Positions 24,087 through 31,389 of a DNA stretch of 46,167 nt are shown here, one piece after another. Within the stretch, counting starts at the first letter, position 1, and each line of letters starts with the position of its first letter. A program made the position numbers and the translations under genes. This DNA is from CAZDVQ01 sp964508975 (GTDB lineage: Bacteria; Bacteroidota; Bacteroidia; Chitinophagales; Saprospiraceae). The stretch covers positions 1 through 46,167 of the forward strand of contig CAZDVQ010000036.1 of NCBI GenBank assembly GCA_964508975.1, given 5' to 3'. The notes beneath the pieces were generated by a model. The model was not told where the DNA came from. It saw nothing but the letters and a program-made list of their open reading frames with translations, and made no database searches.

Positions 24087-25088
24087 CTACTGTTGTACCA
24101 CATGTATACTACTTTCCATGCGGACGGGCATTTGCAGTTTGTTGCTGTGTACCACCAGGCTGATTTGTTGTTCTACATGCGATAGTAAGGGCATGCCGGT
24201 ACTTAATTCTACCTCGATATGGCCCTGTTGTTTGCCTTCAAACTCCACCTTGTCCACTTGGCTGAGGGTTGGGGCAAAATGCTTTTGGAGCAGCTTTTTG
24301 TCGGCCTCGATGTCGGCGCTGAAATCGAGGATGGCTTTGCCCTCCACGATGTCGCGGAAGGTCCAAGTGTAGTGTATGCTCCCCATAGCCCCGGTTATGT
24401 TTTTGTCGTCGCTGCTTTGCCAGGTATCGCCCTTGCGCACAACCTTGCTGGGCAGCCAATTAAAACCCAAGGCTAGTATACCTTTAAAATCGGGCGAGAG
24501 TATTTTCAAGGCTTCGCCTTGGCTAGCTTGTATGGCCTTGAGCTCAAATTTTTTCCCGAAGTTGAGCGATACCAAGGCGCCTTGCAACTTTGCAATTTCT
24601 AGGGCGTAGGGCATGCTGGGGTCGGGGTAATCGGCATCTACCGAGAAGGAGCCCAACAGCGGGGCATTGGCCTTGAGCTTGATACTTTCCAATTCGTGGC
24701 TAAGTCGTAATTCGCCTTGGGCACTGGTATCGGCTTTAACCAGGCTGCTGAAACGCAGGTGCGAGGTGGCCTCGGTCTTGAGTCCCCACTGGGTAGATAC
24801 AGAGGTCATATCTACCTGATAATCATATAGATAACTGCGATTGTCGGGCTTTAGATGGAACCGAGCATGGCCGTATGCATCGGCGGTGCCGGGCGTTAAC
24901 TCTGGGTAGCCGGCCCCACAGCCCGACAGGAACAGCGCCAGTACAAAAAACAGCGCTAAGTGCCCGGAAGGCAGCGGCGCAGCCGCTGGTGCGCAGCACC
25001 GAGCGACAGCGAGCCTGGAGGGGACTGACCCGCCGCGTATGCGGCGGGGAGCGCCCAAATCAATAAAATTAAACCAGTAAGCGCGCAT
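24087..25088 (-). CDS. DUF6263-like lipoprotein with a repeat inserted in its signal peptide
   Basis: A 333-residue lipoprotein of unknown role. The lipobox LALFLSGC ends at C57. The start ATG at 25088 overlaps the pepT stop (TAATG), so it is probably the original start: MRAYWFNFID. Residues about 11-46 (LGAPRRIRGG to SGHLAL) are encoded by a GC-rich dispersed element in frame, so the n-region has grown by about 35 Arg/Pro/Ala-rich residues; without it the leader would be a normal length of about 20. The mature part is beta-rich (VSTQWGLKTEATSHLRFSSLV, VRKGDTWQSSDDKN, SVEQQISL-like ending), like Bacteroidota DUF6263 proteins, with no enzyme motif. Whether it is still exported efficiently is unknown. 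Confidence 0.75.
   Translation of the reverse strand: MRAYWFNFIDLGAPRRIRGGSVPSRLAVARCCAPAAAPLPSGHLALFFVLALFLSGCGAGYPELTPGTADAYGHARFHLKPDNRSYLYDYQVDMTSVSTQWGLKTEATSHLRFSSLVKADTSAQGELRLSHELESIKLKANAPLLGSFSVDADYPDPSMPYALEIAKLQGALVSLNFGKKFELKAIQASQGEALKILSPDFKGILALGFNWLPSKVVRKGDTWQSSDDKNITGAMGSIHYTWTFRDIVEGKAILDFSADIEADKKLLQKHFAPTLSQVDKVEFEGKQQGHIEVELSTGMPLLSHVEQQISLVVHSNKLQMPVRMESSIHVVQQ
24952..25060 (-). repeat. GC-rich structured element, copy 8, inside a coding sequence
   Basis: Minus-strand reading: TTTGGGCGCTCCCCGCC start, CCGCCGC-ATA-CGCGGCGG-type stem, core GCTCGCTGTCGCTCGG, stem GGTGC-TGC-GCACC, stem CAGCGGC-TGC-GCCGCTG, then CCTTCCGGGCACTTAGCGCTG. All helices pair and the reading frame is kept. 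Confidence 0.82.
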
Positions 25089-26350
25089 TAGTGGCTTTTT
25101 TCAGCCCAAATACTGCTCAGGTGTACGATAACTTCGACGGCTTTTTGCATGTCTTGTACGCTGACCCATTCTTGCAGCGAGTGGATGGCGTGCTCGCCCG
25201 CGAAGATGTTAGGGCAAGGGAGGCCCATGAACGAGAGCCTTGAGCCGTCGGTACCACCACGGATGCTGCCGAGCTCGGCTTTTAGTCCGGCTCGCTCGAT
25301 AGCTTCAACGGCATAACCAGCTACTTGCGGGTGATTTTTCAGTACGTTTTTCATGTTGCGGTACTGCTCCGTCACGATAAACTCGGCGCTGGCTCCAGGG
25401 TAATCCTGTAGTGTTTCGTCGAGTACCTTTTTCATAAAGGTTTCGTATTCAGCGAGTTTGGCATCAACGAAGTCGCGGATGATAAAACTAACGGTACATT
25501 TTTCAGAAATACCTTCAATAGCCACAGGGTGGATAAAGCCCTCGCGGGCCTCTGTGCTCTCGGGCGTGAGGTAGCCTTTAGGTAGGCGGTTCACGAAATC
25601 AGAAGCGATTTTGAGCGCGTTAACCAGTTTGCCCTTAGCAAAGCCTGGGTGCGCGATGATACCGTGGATGATGACTTTCACGCCATCGGCCGAGAAAGTC
25701 TCGTCCTCGATGGTACCACGCGATTCGCCGTCCATGGTGTAGCCGAAATCAGCGGCCAGTTTTTGCATATCAATTTTATCTACACCTTTGCCCACTTCTT
25801 CATCGGGCGTAAAGAGGATGCGGATGTTACCGTGCTCAATTTCAGGGTGTTGCAACAAGTATTGCACGGCATCCATGATTTCGGCCACGCCCGCTTTATT
25901 ATCGGCACCCAGGAGGGTTAGCCCGCTGGCGGTGATGAGGTCGTTACCGATTTGGTCGTTCAACTTGGGGTGATTAGCCAAGCGGATAACCTGGCTGGGG
26001 TTATCGGGCAATACGATATCTTGCCCTTGGTAGTTGCGGTGAATGAGCGGTTTCACGTTGGTGCCGCTGCAATCAGGGGCAGTATCCATGTGCGAGCAGA
26101 AGCAAATGGTCGGGATGGTTTTGCTGCTGTTCGACGGCAAGGTGCCGTACACGTAGCAAAATTCGTCCATGTGTGCATCGCTGATGCCCATGGCGAGGAG
26201 TTCTTGCACCAGCAAGCGACCGAGGTCTTTTTGTTTCTCGGTAGTAGGGTGTGTATTAGATTTAGGGTCAGACTGTGTGTCAACCTGGGCATAGCGTACG
26301 AAGCGGTCGGTAACGCTAAACTTGTACTGGGAGAAGTCGATATTTTTCAT
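25088..26350 (-). CDS. pepT: Peptidase T (tripeptide aminopeptidase)
   Basis: A 420-residue cytoplasmic M20B zinc peptidase that removes the N-terminal residue of tripeptides. Metal and catalytic strings are present: SHMDTAPD (H87, D89), LLGADNKAG (D150), TPDEEVG (E184/E185), a dimerisation lid region (about 215-325), RGGTDGSRLSFMGLPCPN and HSLQEWV near the C terminus. Length matches the family. The ATG at 26350 fits the family N terminus (DRFVRYAQVDTQSDP). Its stop shares bases with the start of the downstream lipoprotein gene (TAATG), which suggests coupled translation. Confidence 0.96.
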   Translation of the reverse strand: MKNIDFSQYKFSVTDRFVRYAQVDTQSDPKSNTHPTTEKQKDLGRLLVQELLAMGISDAHMDEFCYVYGTLPSNSSKTIPTICFCSHMDTAPDCSGTNVKPLIHRNYQGQDIVLPDNPSQVIRLANHPKLNDQIGNDLITASGLTLLGADNKAGVAEIMDAVQYLLQHPEIEHGNIRILFTPDEEVGKGVDKIDMQKLAADFGYTMDGESRGTIEDETFSADGVKVIIHGIIAHPGFAKGKLVNALKIASDFVNRLPKGYLTPESTEAREGFIHPVAIEGISEKCTVSFIIRDFVDAKLAEYETFMKKVLDETLQDYPGASAEFIVTEQYRNMKNVLKNHPQVAGYAVEAIERAGLKAELGSIRGGTDGSRLSFMGLPCPNIFAGEHAIHSLQEWVSVQDMQKAVEVIVHLSSIWAEKSH

Positions 26351-26518
26351 TGGGCAAAGTTACGTAAAGCCGCTTATCGGGGGTAATGGAACGGCTTGTT
26401 TTTTTGAAAAGCCAACCTATACGCTTGCAATAAGCGTTTATGAGCTTGATGCACTAGTACTGCCAACTATTGCATTGGGCCCAACAAATCTGGCATTAAA
26501 CAATTAAAATTAAAACAA

Positions 26519-27136
26519 ATGAAACAACTTTTCTACACCTTGCTTTTTTTCACGGCTATCTTTTTCGTGGCTTGCGACCCTGACACCGATACCTTGCAAC
26601 CCGATTATTACCCCTTGGATACAACACGCGAACTTTCGTACATCCGGGTGGCAGGTGGGCCATTGATTGACCCTTACCCCGATACTTTTGCCTTCCGTTT
26701 CATGGGTATTTCGACCTTTGATGGCGAGGATTTTTACCAGTTTGGTGAGAATAATATGTTTGAGTTTATCCGCAAGGAAGGCAATAAGTACTACCGCATT
26801 GGAGATTATCTCTGTGTACCCATTTTCTACACGCCGACCAAGGTATTGCTCTTTGATGCCGACATGGAGGATGGTGAAACTTACTCTCGGGCAGATACGG
26901 CTATTTTCCGTCGGTACGATTACCGAGTGAGCCGCTTGGCTAGTTACACGGTGCGAGACCATACGTACGATGATGTATTTTTGCTAGAGGAGGAGAGCTA
27001 CAACACGGCAAGTACAACACCCGAGTTGATGGCCACCGCCAAGACTTATTTTGCTGCCGGCGTGGGTATGATTAAGCAGGACTTGCAGTACCCAATCTCG
27101 CAAGATTACGTGCTGATGGAGTTGTTACATCACTAG
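26519..27136 (+). CDS. Lipoprotein of unknown function
   Basis: A 205-residue protein with a lipoprotein signal (MKQLFYTLLFFTAIFFVAC; lipidated C19). The mature start DPDTDTLQPDYYPLDTTRELSYIRV resembles that of the next gene (DIDLDYGYEYFPLRLGQTLVYEV), so the two may be diverged paralogues of a Bacteroidota surface or periplasmic family. No enzyme motif. Beta-rich throughout. A terminator follows 40 bases after the stop. Confidence 0.75.
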   Translation: MKQLFYTLLFFTAIFFVACDPDTDTLQPDYYPLDTTRELSYIRVAGGPLIDPYPDTFAFRFMGISTFDGEDFYQFGENNMFEFIRKEGNKYYRIGDYLCVPIFYTPTKVLLFDADMEDGETYSRADTAIFRRYDYRVSRLASYTVRDHTYDDVFLLEEESYNTASTTPELMATAKTYFAAGVGMIKQDLQYPISQDYVLMELLHH

Positions 27137-27175
27137 TGCTAAACGCTTGTTTTTATATACTTTAGTTCACTTTCT

Positions 27176-27223
27176 ACATTGCCCTTGTTGACTTAGGTAT
27201 CAATAGGGGCAATGTGTTTTTTT
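27176..27223 (+). terminator. Terminator-like hairpin
   Basis: Nine-base perfect stem ACATTGCCC / GGGCAATGT with a 22-base loop that can pair further, then T-rich DNA. It follows the lipoprotein gene and precedes a GC-rich element. Confidence 0.7.
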
Positions 27224-27230
27224 AGAGCTA

Positions 27231-27352
27231 TTTGGGCGGTCCCCTCGGCCTTTGGCCTCGTGGCGCTACGTTACGCGGCTCGCTGTACGCTCGGCCCTTC
27301 GCCCTGCGGGCTCGGTCTGGCGGCTGCGCCGCCACCGCTTCACATCGCTACC
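27231..27352 (+). repeat. GC-rich structured element, copy 9 (subtype I)
   Basis: TTTGGGCGGTCCCC start; stem with GGCCTTTGGCC; core GCTCGCTGTACGCTCGG; an extended third stem; TCTGG joint; TGGCGG-CTG-CGCCGCCA; tail ACCGCTTCACATCGCT. The 361-base gap 27137-27498 holds this, the terminator before it and a promoter box after it. Confidence 0.78.
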
Positions 27353-27423
27353 GCATAGATTAGTTACCAGGCTTGCCCCTGCGCAACGCTATTGTAAATT
27401 TATCTGCCAGCGCGTAGCTTGAA

Positions 27424-27431
27424 TATCTTTG
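27424..27431 (+). promoter_or_regulatory. Candidate -7 promoter box
   Basis: TATCTTTG matches TAnnTTTG, 67 bases before the lipoprotein ATG at 27499. A nearer partial match (TATTTTG) lies at about 27456. No -33 TTTG at the usual spacing. Confidence 0.35.
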
Positions 27432-27498
27432 GGGCACATATTTTAAAAAATGCGTTATTTTGCAGTCTGATGCTGCACATTTTACCCCTCAACTGTAC

Positions 27499-28269
27499 AT
27501 GATTAAACATCGGCTGCCATATAGCTACTTCATTTTCCTGCTGCTTGGGCTTAGTCTAGGCTGGGCTGCTTGTACCGAAACGACCGAGGATATAGACCTT
27601 GACTACGGCTACGAGTACTTCCCGCTGCGCCTGGGCCAAACTTTGGTGTACGAGGTAGACTCGGTGGTGTACGACGATTTTACGAATACCATCGACACGG
27701 TGCAGTTCCAACTGCGCGAGATAACCCTTGATACCTTCCGTGACGGAGAGAATATATTGAATTACCGTATCGAACGCCAGGTGCGTTCCGATGAAAACGC
27801 TGCATGGCAGTTTAAGCAAATTGTGGCAGCCCGAAGGACAAGCACCAAGGCCGAGCGCATGGAAGGTAATCAACGTTACTTAAACCTAGTTTTTCCAGCC
27901 CGTTTAGGTAATAGCTGGGATGGCAATGCCTACCTCGACCAAGATACGATTTACACCATCCGCAATGTCTCTATCGAGATTTACAAGGGCTGGGAAGATT
28001 TTAGCTACACCCAACTCGACGAAGCTTACCAACTCAACGGCTTTAACTTTGATTCTACCTTGCTGGTACAGCAAGTAGATTACGAAAACCTGATTGAACT
28101 CCGCAGCTCGGTTGAACGTTATGCCAAGGGCATCGGGCTGGTATACAAAGAGTTGAAAATCTTGGACACCCAGTGCGGTGGCAACCTGGCCGCTTGCCAA
28201 GGATTAAGTTGGGAAGAAAAAGCGGAAAAGGGTTTTATCTATCGCATGCGTTTAATTGCGCATGATTAG
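27499..28269 (+). CDS. Lipoprotein of unknown function
   Basis: A 256-residue protein starting at ATG 27499 with lipoprotein signal MIKHRLPYSYFIFLLLGLSLGWAAC. The mature part begins TETTEDIDLDYGYEYFPLRLGQTLVYEVDSVVYDDF and is beta-rich, with LVFPARLGNSWDGNAY and a Cys pair near the end (TQCGGNLAACQG). No enzyme motif. It heads a likely unit with ribF (15-base gap) and rsmI, a common Bacteroidota neighbourhood in which I infer no direct functional link. Confidence 0.75.
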   Translation: MIKHRLPYSYFIFLLLGLSLGWAACTETTEDIDLDYGYEYFPLRLGQTLVYEVDSVVYDDFTNTIDTVQFQLREITLDTFRDGENILNYRIERQVRSDENAAWQFKQIVAARRTSTKAERMEGNQRYLNLVFPARLGNSWDGNAYLDQDTIYTIRNVSIEIYKGWEDFSYTQLDEAYQLNGFNFDSTLLVQQVDYENLIELRSSVERYAKGIGLVYKELKILDTQCGGNLAACQGLSWEEKAEKGFIYRMRLIAHD

Positions 28270-28284
28270 CTTTAAATTAGAAAC

Positions 28285-29235
28285 GTGCAGATTCACTTCG
28301 ACATAGCGGCATTGCCCACATTCAGGAATGCTGTCATCACCATCGGTTCATTTGATGGGGTGCATAATGGGCACCAAATTATCGTCAGGCGGGTGCTCGA
28401 GCTAGCCCGTGCGCGCCAGGGTGAAGCCGTGCTGATAACCTTTGAGCCACACCCTAGGCTGGTGATAAACCCCAATGATACCAAGTTACGCTTGCTTACA
28501 ACCGTGTCGGAGAAAGCCGAACGGCTAGCCCAACTCGGTATAGATCACATGGTGGTAACCCCTTTTACGGATGCTTTCCGGAAGTTAAGTCCCGATGAAT
28601 ATATCAAGGATTTCCTCGTGGCGCATTTTCACCCGAGTTGCATTGTAATTGGTTACGACCACCGTTTTGGAAACGACCGCAGCGGCGATATCAGCTACTT
28701 GATGGACCATGCGGCTGAGAACCAATTTGAAGTAGCAGAAATTTCTCGCCAGATGGTTGACGACATTGCGGTGAGCTCGACCAAAGTGCGTAAAGCCTTG
28801 GAAATAGGCGATGTAGATACGGCCAACGCCTTGTTGGGCTATGCTTACCGCTTATCGGGCAAGGTCATCCACGGCGATCAGATTGGCATAAAACTAGGCT
28901 TCCCCACGGCGAATGTCCAGTTGCCCAGTCCGTATAAGCTAGTCCCTGCCGATGGGGTGTATGCCGTGCGGGTAAAACTAGGTGCCGAGCAATTTGGCGG
29001 CATGTTGTACATTGGTCCGAGACCAACCATCAACAACGAGCTAGAGCAGCGGATTGAAGTGAATATCTTTGACTTTAACCGCGATATTTACGGGGCTGAA
29101 ATTTGCCTTGAGCTCTTGGCCTTCATCCGCCCAGATGCCCGTTTTCCCGACTTGGAGGCGCTGAAACAACAACTTGCTGCCGACCAGCACAGCGTGTTGG
29201 CCATCCTCCGAGAACTTGATTTTGCCAGTGCTTAA
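28285..29235 (+). CDS. ribF: Bifunctional riboflavin kinase/FAD synthetase
   Basis: Makes FMN from riboflavin and ATP and then FAD, in the cytoplasm. The 316-residue protein has the nucleotidyltransferase motif GSFDGVHNGHQ (21-31), IGYDHRFGNDRSGD and ISSTKVR-like VSSTKVRKAL in the N-terminal half, and the riboflavin-kinase domain from about 185 (SGKVIHGDQIGIKLGFPTANV with the PTAN motif, PADGVYAVRV, YIGPRPTINN, ECLELLAFIR-type end). It starts with GTG at 28285; the family N terminus fits and no ATG lies nearer. Length is normal. Confidence 0.97.
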   Translation: MQIHFDIAALPTFRNAVITIGSFDGVHNGHQIIVRRVLELARARQGEAVLITFEPHPRLVINPNDTKLRLLTTVSEKAERLAQLGIDHMVVTPFTDAFRKLSPDEYIKDFLVAHFHPSCIVIGYDHRFGNDRSGDISYLMDHAAENQFEVAEISRQMVDDIAVSSTKVRKALEIGDVDTANALLGYAYRLSGKVIHGDQIGIKLGFPTANVQLPSPYKLVPADGVYAVRVKLGAEQFGGMLYIGPRPTINNELEQRIEVNIFDFNRDIYGAEICLELLAFIRPDARFPDLEALKQQLAADQHSVLAILRELDFASA

Positions 29236-29249
29236 ATAATTGATATTAA

Positions 29250-29909
29250 ATGCTTTATATTGTACCAACGCCTATTGGCAACCTAGAGGATATAACCATG
29301 CGCGCCCTGCGTGTGCTGAAAGAGGTTAGTTTAATCTTGGCCGAGGATACCCGTACCTCAAGGCATTTGTTGCAGCATTACGGCATTGACACGCCTTTGC
29401 GTTCGCATCATGCCCACAACGAGCATACTGCTATCAAGGCATTGGTGTCGCAATTGCAAGGCGGGGCGGATATTGCTTTAGTGAGTGACGCTGGTACGCC
29501 GGGCATTTCAGACCCTGGATTTTTGCTCATCCGAGAGTGCGTGCGTGAGGGCGTGGAGGTGCAATGTTTGCCCGGTGCCACGGCTTTTGTGCCCGCTTTG
29601 GTAGGCTCTGGTTTGCCTTGCGATCGCTTTCATTACGAGGGTTTTTTACCGCATAAAAAGGGCCGTCAAACCCGCTTAACCTACTTGTCGACACTGGACC
29701 ATACCTTCGTGTTGTATGAATCGCCGCACCGGGTACAGAAATGCTTGGTTCAACTGGCCGAGTTTTGTGGGCCAGATCGGCCAGCATGTGTTGCCCGTGA
29801 GCTGAGCAAAAAATTCGAGACTTTTCACCGCGGGACATTGACCGAGTTGGCCGCATACTTTGAGCAAAACCCTGCTAAAGGGGAGATTGCGATAGTGGTA
29901 GGCAGCTAG
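29250..29909 (+). CDS. rsmI: 16S rRNA (cytidine1402-2'-O)-methyltransferase
   Basis: Methylates the ribose of C1402 in the ribosomal decoding site. The 219-residue protein begins MLYIVPTPIGNLEDITMRALRVL, has AEDTRTSRHLLQHYGI, the SAM-site string ALVSDAGTPGISDPG (about 75-89), PGATAFVPALVGSGLP and the ESPHRVQKCL region. It ends at KGEIAIVVGS, so it lacks the C-terminal extension of the longer E. coli enzyme; short forms are usual in this phylum as far as I know. It follows ribF after 14 bases. Confidence 0.95.
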   Translation: MLYIVPTPIGNLEDITMRALRVLKEVSLILAEDTRTSRHLLQHYGIDTPLRSHHAHNEHTAIKALVSQLQGGADIALVSDAGTPGISDPGFLLIRECVREGVEVQCLPGATAFVPALVGSGLPCDRFHYEGFLPHKKGRQTRLTYLSTLDHTFVLYESPHRVQKCLVQLAEFCGPDRPACVARELSKKFETFHRGTLTELAAYFEQNPAKGEIAIVVGS

Positions 29910-29932
29910 ATAGGAGATAGGAGATAGGAGAT
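29909..29932. repeat. Period-7 tandem repeat GATAGGA
   Basis: Three exact GATAGGA units begin at the last base of the rsmI stop codon. About 60 bases later a GC-rich element begins; between them is a string of AGCACATTA-type repeats (about 29958-29990), echoed after the element at 30178-30192. Confidence 0.75.
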
Positions 29933-29991
29933 AGGAGTTGATTTAACTGTTTTAATCAGCACATTAGCACATCAAAAATCAGCACATTAAA

Positions 29992-30101
29992 TTGGGCGTT
30001 GCGCCGCTACGCGTCGCCGGTCCCCTACAGGCTCCCTGGACGGTCGGTGCGCAAAGCGCACCCGCGCCTATGGCGCGGCCTTCCGGGCACCTAACGCGAG
30101 C
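29992..30101 (+). repeat. GC-rich structured element, copy 10 (subtype II)
   Basis: TTGGGCGTTGCGCC start, core variant GCTCCCTGGACGGTCGG, stem GTGCGC-AAA-GCGCAC, stem CCGCGCC-TAT-GGCGCGG, CCTTCCGGGCACCTAACGCG end. Stem sequences differ from the copy at 4211 but pairing is kept. With the heptamers it fills the gap 29910-30227 apart from AT-rich DNA. Confidence 0.8.
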
Positions 30102-30227
30102 AGTGTTCAGTTTGATGATAAAATTACTTTATAGGTAATTTGCAGGTAAAATATAGAGAAAATGACTGAAGATAAATTACATTAGCACATTAATTCATAT
30201 CTTGCTTGGCCAAATAGCGCACAAGAT

Positions 30228-31238
30228 ATGAGCATGAAATGGATAATGTTGTTGTATGTGCTTTTCACAAGCATTTGTCTGAGTGGTCAAGACCTGCATT
30301 TTTCGCAGTATTGGTTCATGGCGCCGAGTTATAATCCGGCCCAGGCAGGTGCGTTCCGGGGCGAACATCGCTTTACGGGCATATACCGCAGCCAGTGGGC
30401 CTCAGTTCCAGTACCTTACACTACCTACGGCGCTGCTTGGGATGGCATGCTATTGGGAGGCGCTAAACCAGCGGATAGACTCTCGGCAGGATTAGCTCTT
30501 TTACAAGATAAAGCCGGCGATGCCGCTTTGCAGCAGTCCAAAATAACCGCTCAACTGAGTTACCGCAAGCAATTAGCCAAAAAACACGCCTTGTCCTTGG
30601 GAACGGCGTTTAGTTTTGCACAGCGCCGGTACAACCCCGCAGCCTTAACTTTTGACCGCCAGTTTAACGGCGATATCTTTGATGCCAGCGCGGCTACCGG
30701 CGAGCAGTTAATGAACGGGAACAGTTTTGTGTACGGCGATTTTGCCGTAGGGCTCAACTGGCAGTTCATGATTAACCAAGCTTTTCGATTGAATGTAGGC
30801 TCGGCTTTACACCATGTGCTCAAACCTTCGCAAACATTCCTGGGGGATAGGAACAGCCGTTTGTTTAGGCGTGTGGTATCAAACCTAGAATTGGATATGG
30901 ACTTGGGCAAACGCTATGGTCTACAAGCATTACTCCTATTTCAACAGCAAGGGCCTTACCGGGCCGTTTTTCCAGGTCTACGGTTTAAGTACAAAGCCAT
31001 AGAACAGCTTGGTCGAGAAACTGCTATCAGTCTAGGCTCGTTTTATCGCCTTGGCGATGCTTTTGTGCTGCAACTGGGTGTCGATTGGCAAAATTGGCAA
31101 CTGGGCTTCAGCTATGATTTCAACACATCCGGTTTTAACGCGGCCACCAACAGCTGGGGTGGACCCGAAGTTGCCCTGAGTTACATCATGGCCAAGGCCC
31201 CGGAGTGGAATGCCAAGAAAGCCTGCCCGATTTTCTAG
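30228..31238 (+). CDS. PorP/SprF-family type IX secretion membrane protein
   Basis: A 336-residue outer-membrane beta-barrel with a signal peptide ending near LSGQ. The mature start DLHFSQYWFMAPSYNPAQAGAF is the hallmark of PorP/SprF proteins. PorP works with the PorK/L/M/N motor complex in the type IX system; SprF-like paralogues are needed for export of particular adhesins such as SprB. Because many paralogues exist per genome, I give no symbol. It is directly followed, across one GC-rich element, by a TPR/WD40-like/OmpA protein, the usual partner of SprF- and PorP-type genes. Confidence 0.9.
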   Translation: MSMKWIMLLYVLFTSICLSGQDLHFSQYWFMAPSYNPAQAGAFRGEHRFTGIYRSQWASVPVPYTTYGAAWDGMLLGGAKPADRLSAGLALLQDKAGDAALQQSKITAQLSYRKQLAKKHALSLGTAFSFAQRRYNPAALTFDRQFNGDIFDASAATGEQLMNGNSFVYGDFAVGLNWQFMINQAFRLNVGSALHHVLKPSQTFLGDRNSRLFRRVVSNLELDMDLGKRYGLQALLLFQQQGPYRAVFPGLRFKYKAIEQLGRETAISLGSFYRLGDAFVLQLGVDWQNWQLGFSYDFNTSGFNAATNSWGGPEVALSYIMAKAPEWNAKKACPIF

Positions 31239-31363
31239 CGCCGCAGGCCCTGCGCCAGCGATGCGAAAGGGTGGCGCAACGCGCCAGACCGCGTAGCGGG
31301 CCGAGCGCAAGCGAGCCCTGTAGCGTAGCGACGGCGAGCAACGCGAGCCGGGGCGCCCCAATA
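31239..31363 (-). repeat. GC-rich structured element, copy 11 (subtype I)
   Basis: Minus-strand reading: TTATTGGGGCGCCCC start, GTCGCTACGCTAC, core GCTCGCTTGCGCTCGG, stem CCCGC-TAC-GCGG, TCTGG joint, TGGCGC-GTT-GCGCCA and the tail CGCATCGCTGGCGC. It fills nearly all the space between the PorP/SprF-like stop and the OmpA-like start. Confidence 0.8.
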
Positions 31364-31389
31364 ATCTACTTTTCTTAATCCCCCTTTGT

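Noticed and set aside
24087..25088. Reading the long N terminus of the lipoprotein as a real extra domain
   Set aside because: Residues 11-46 coincide with a complete copy of the dispersed element, so they are better explained by insertion.
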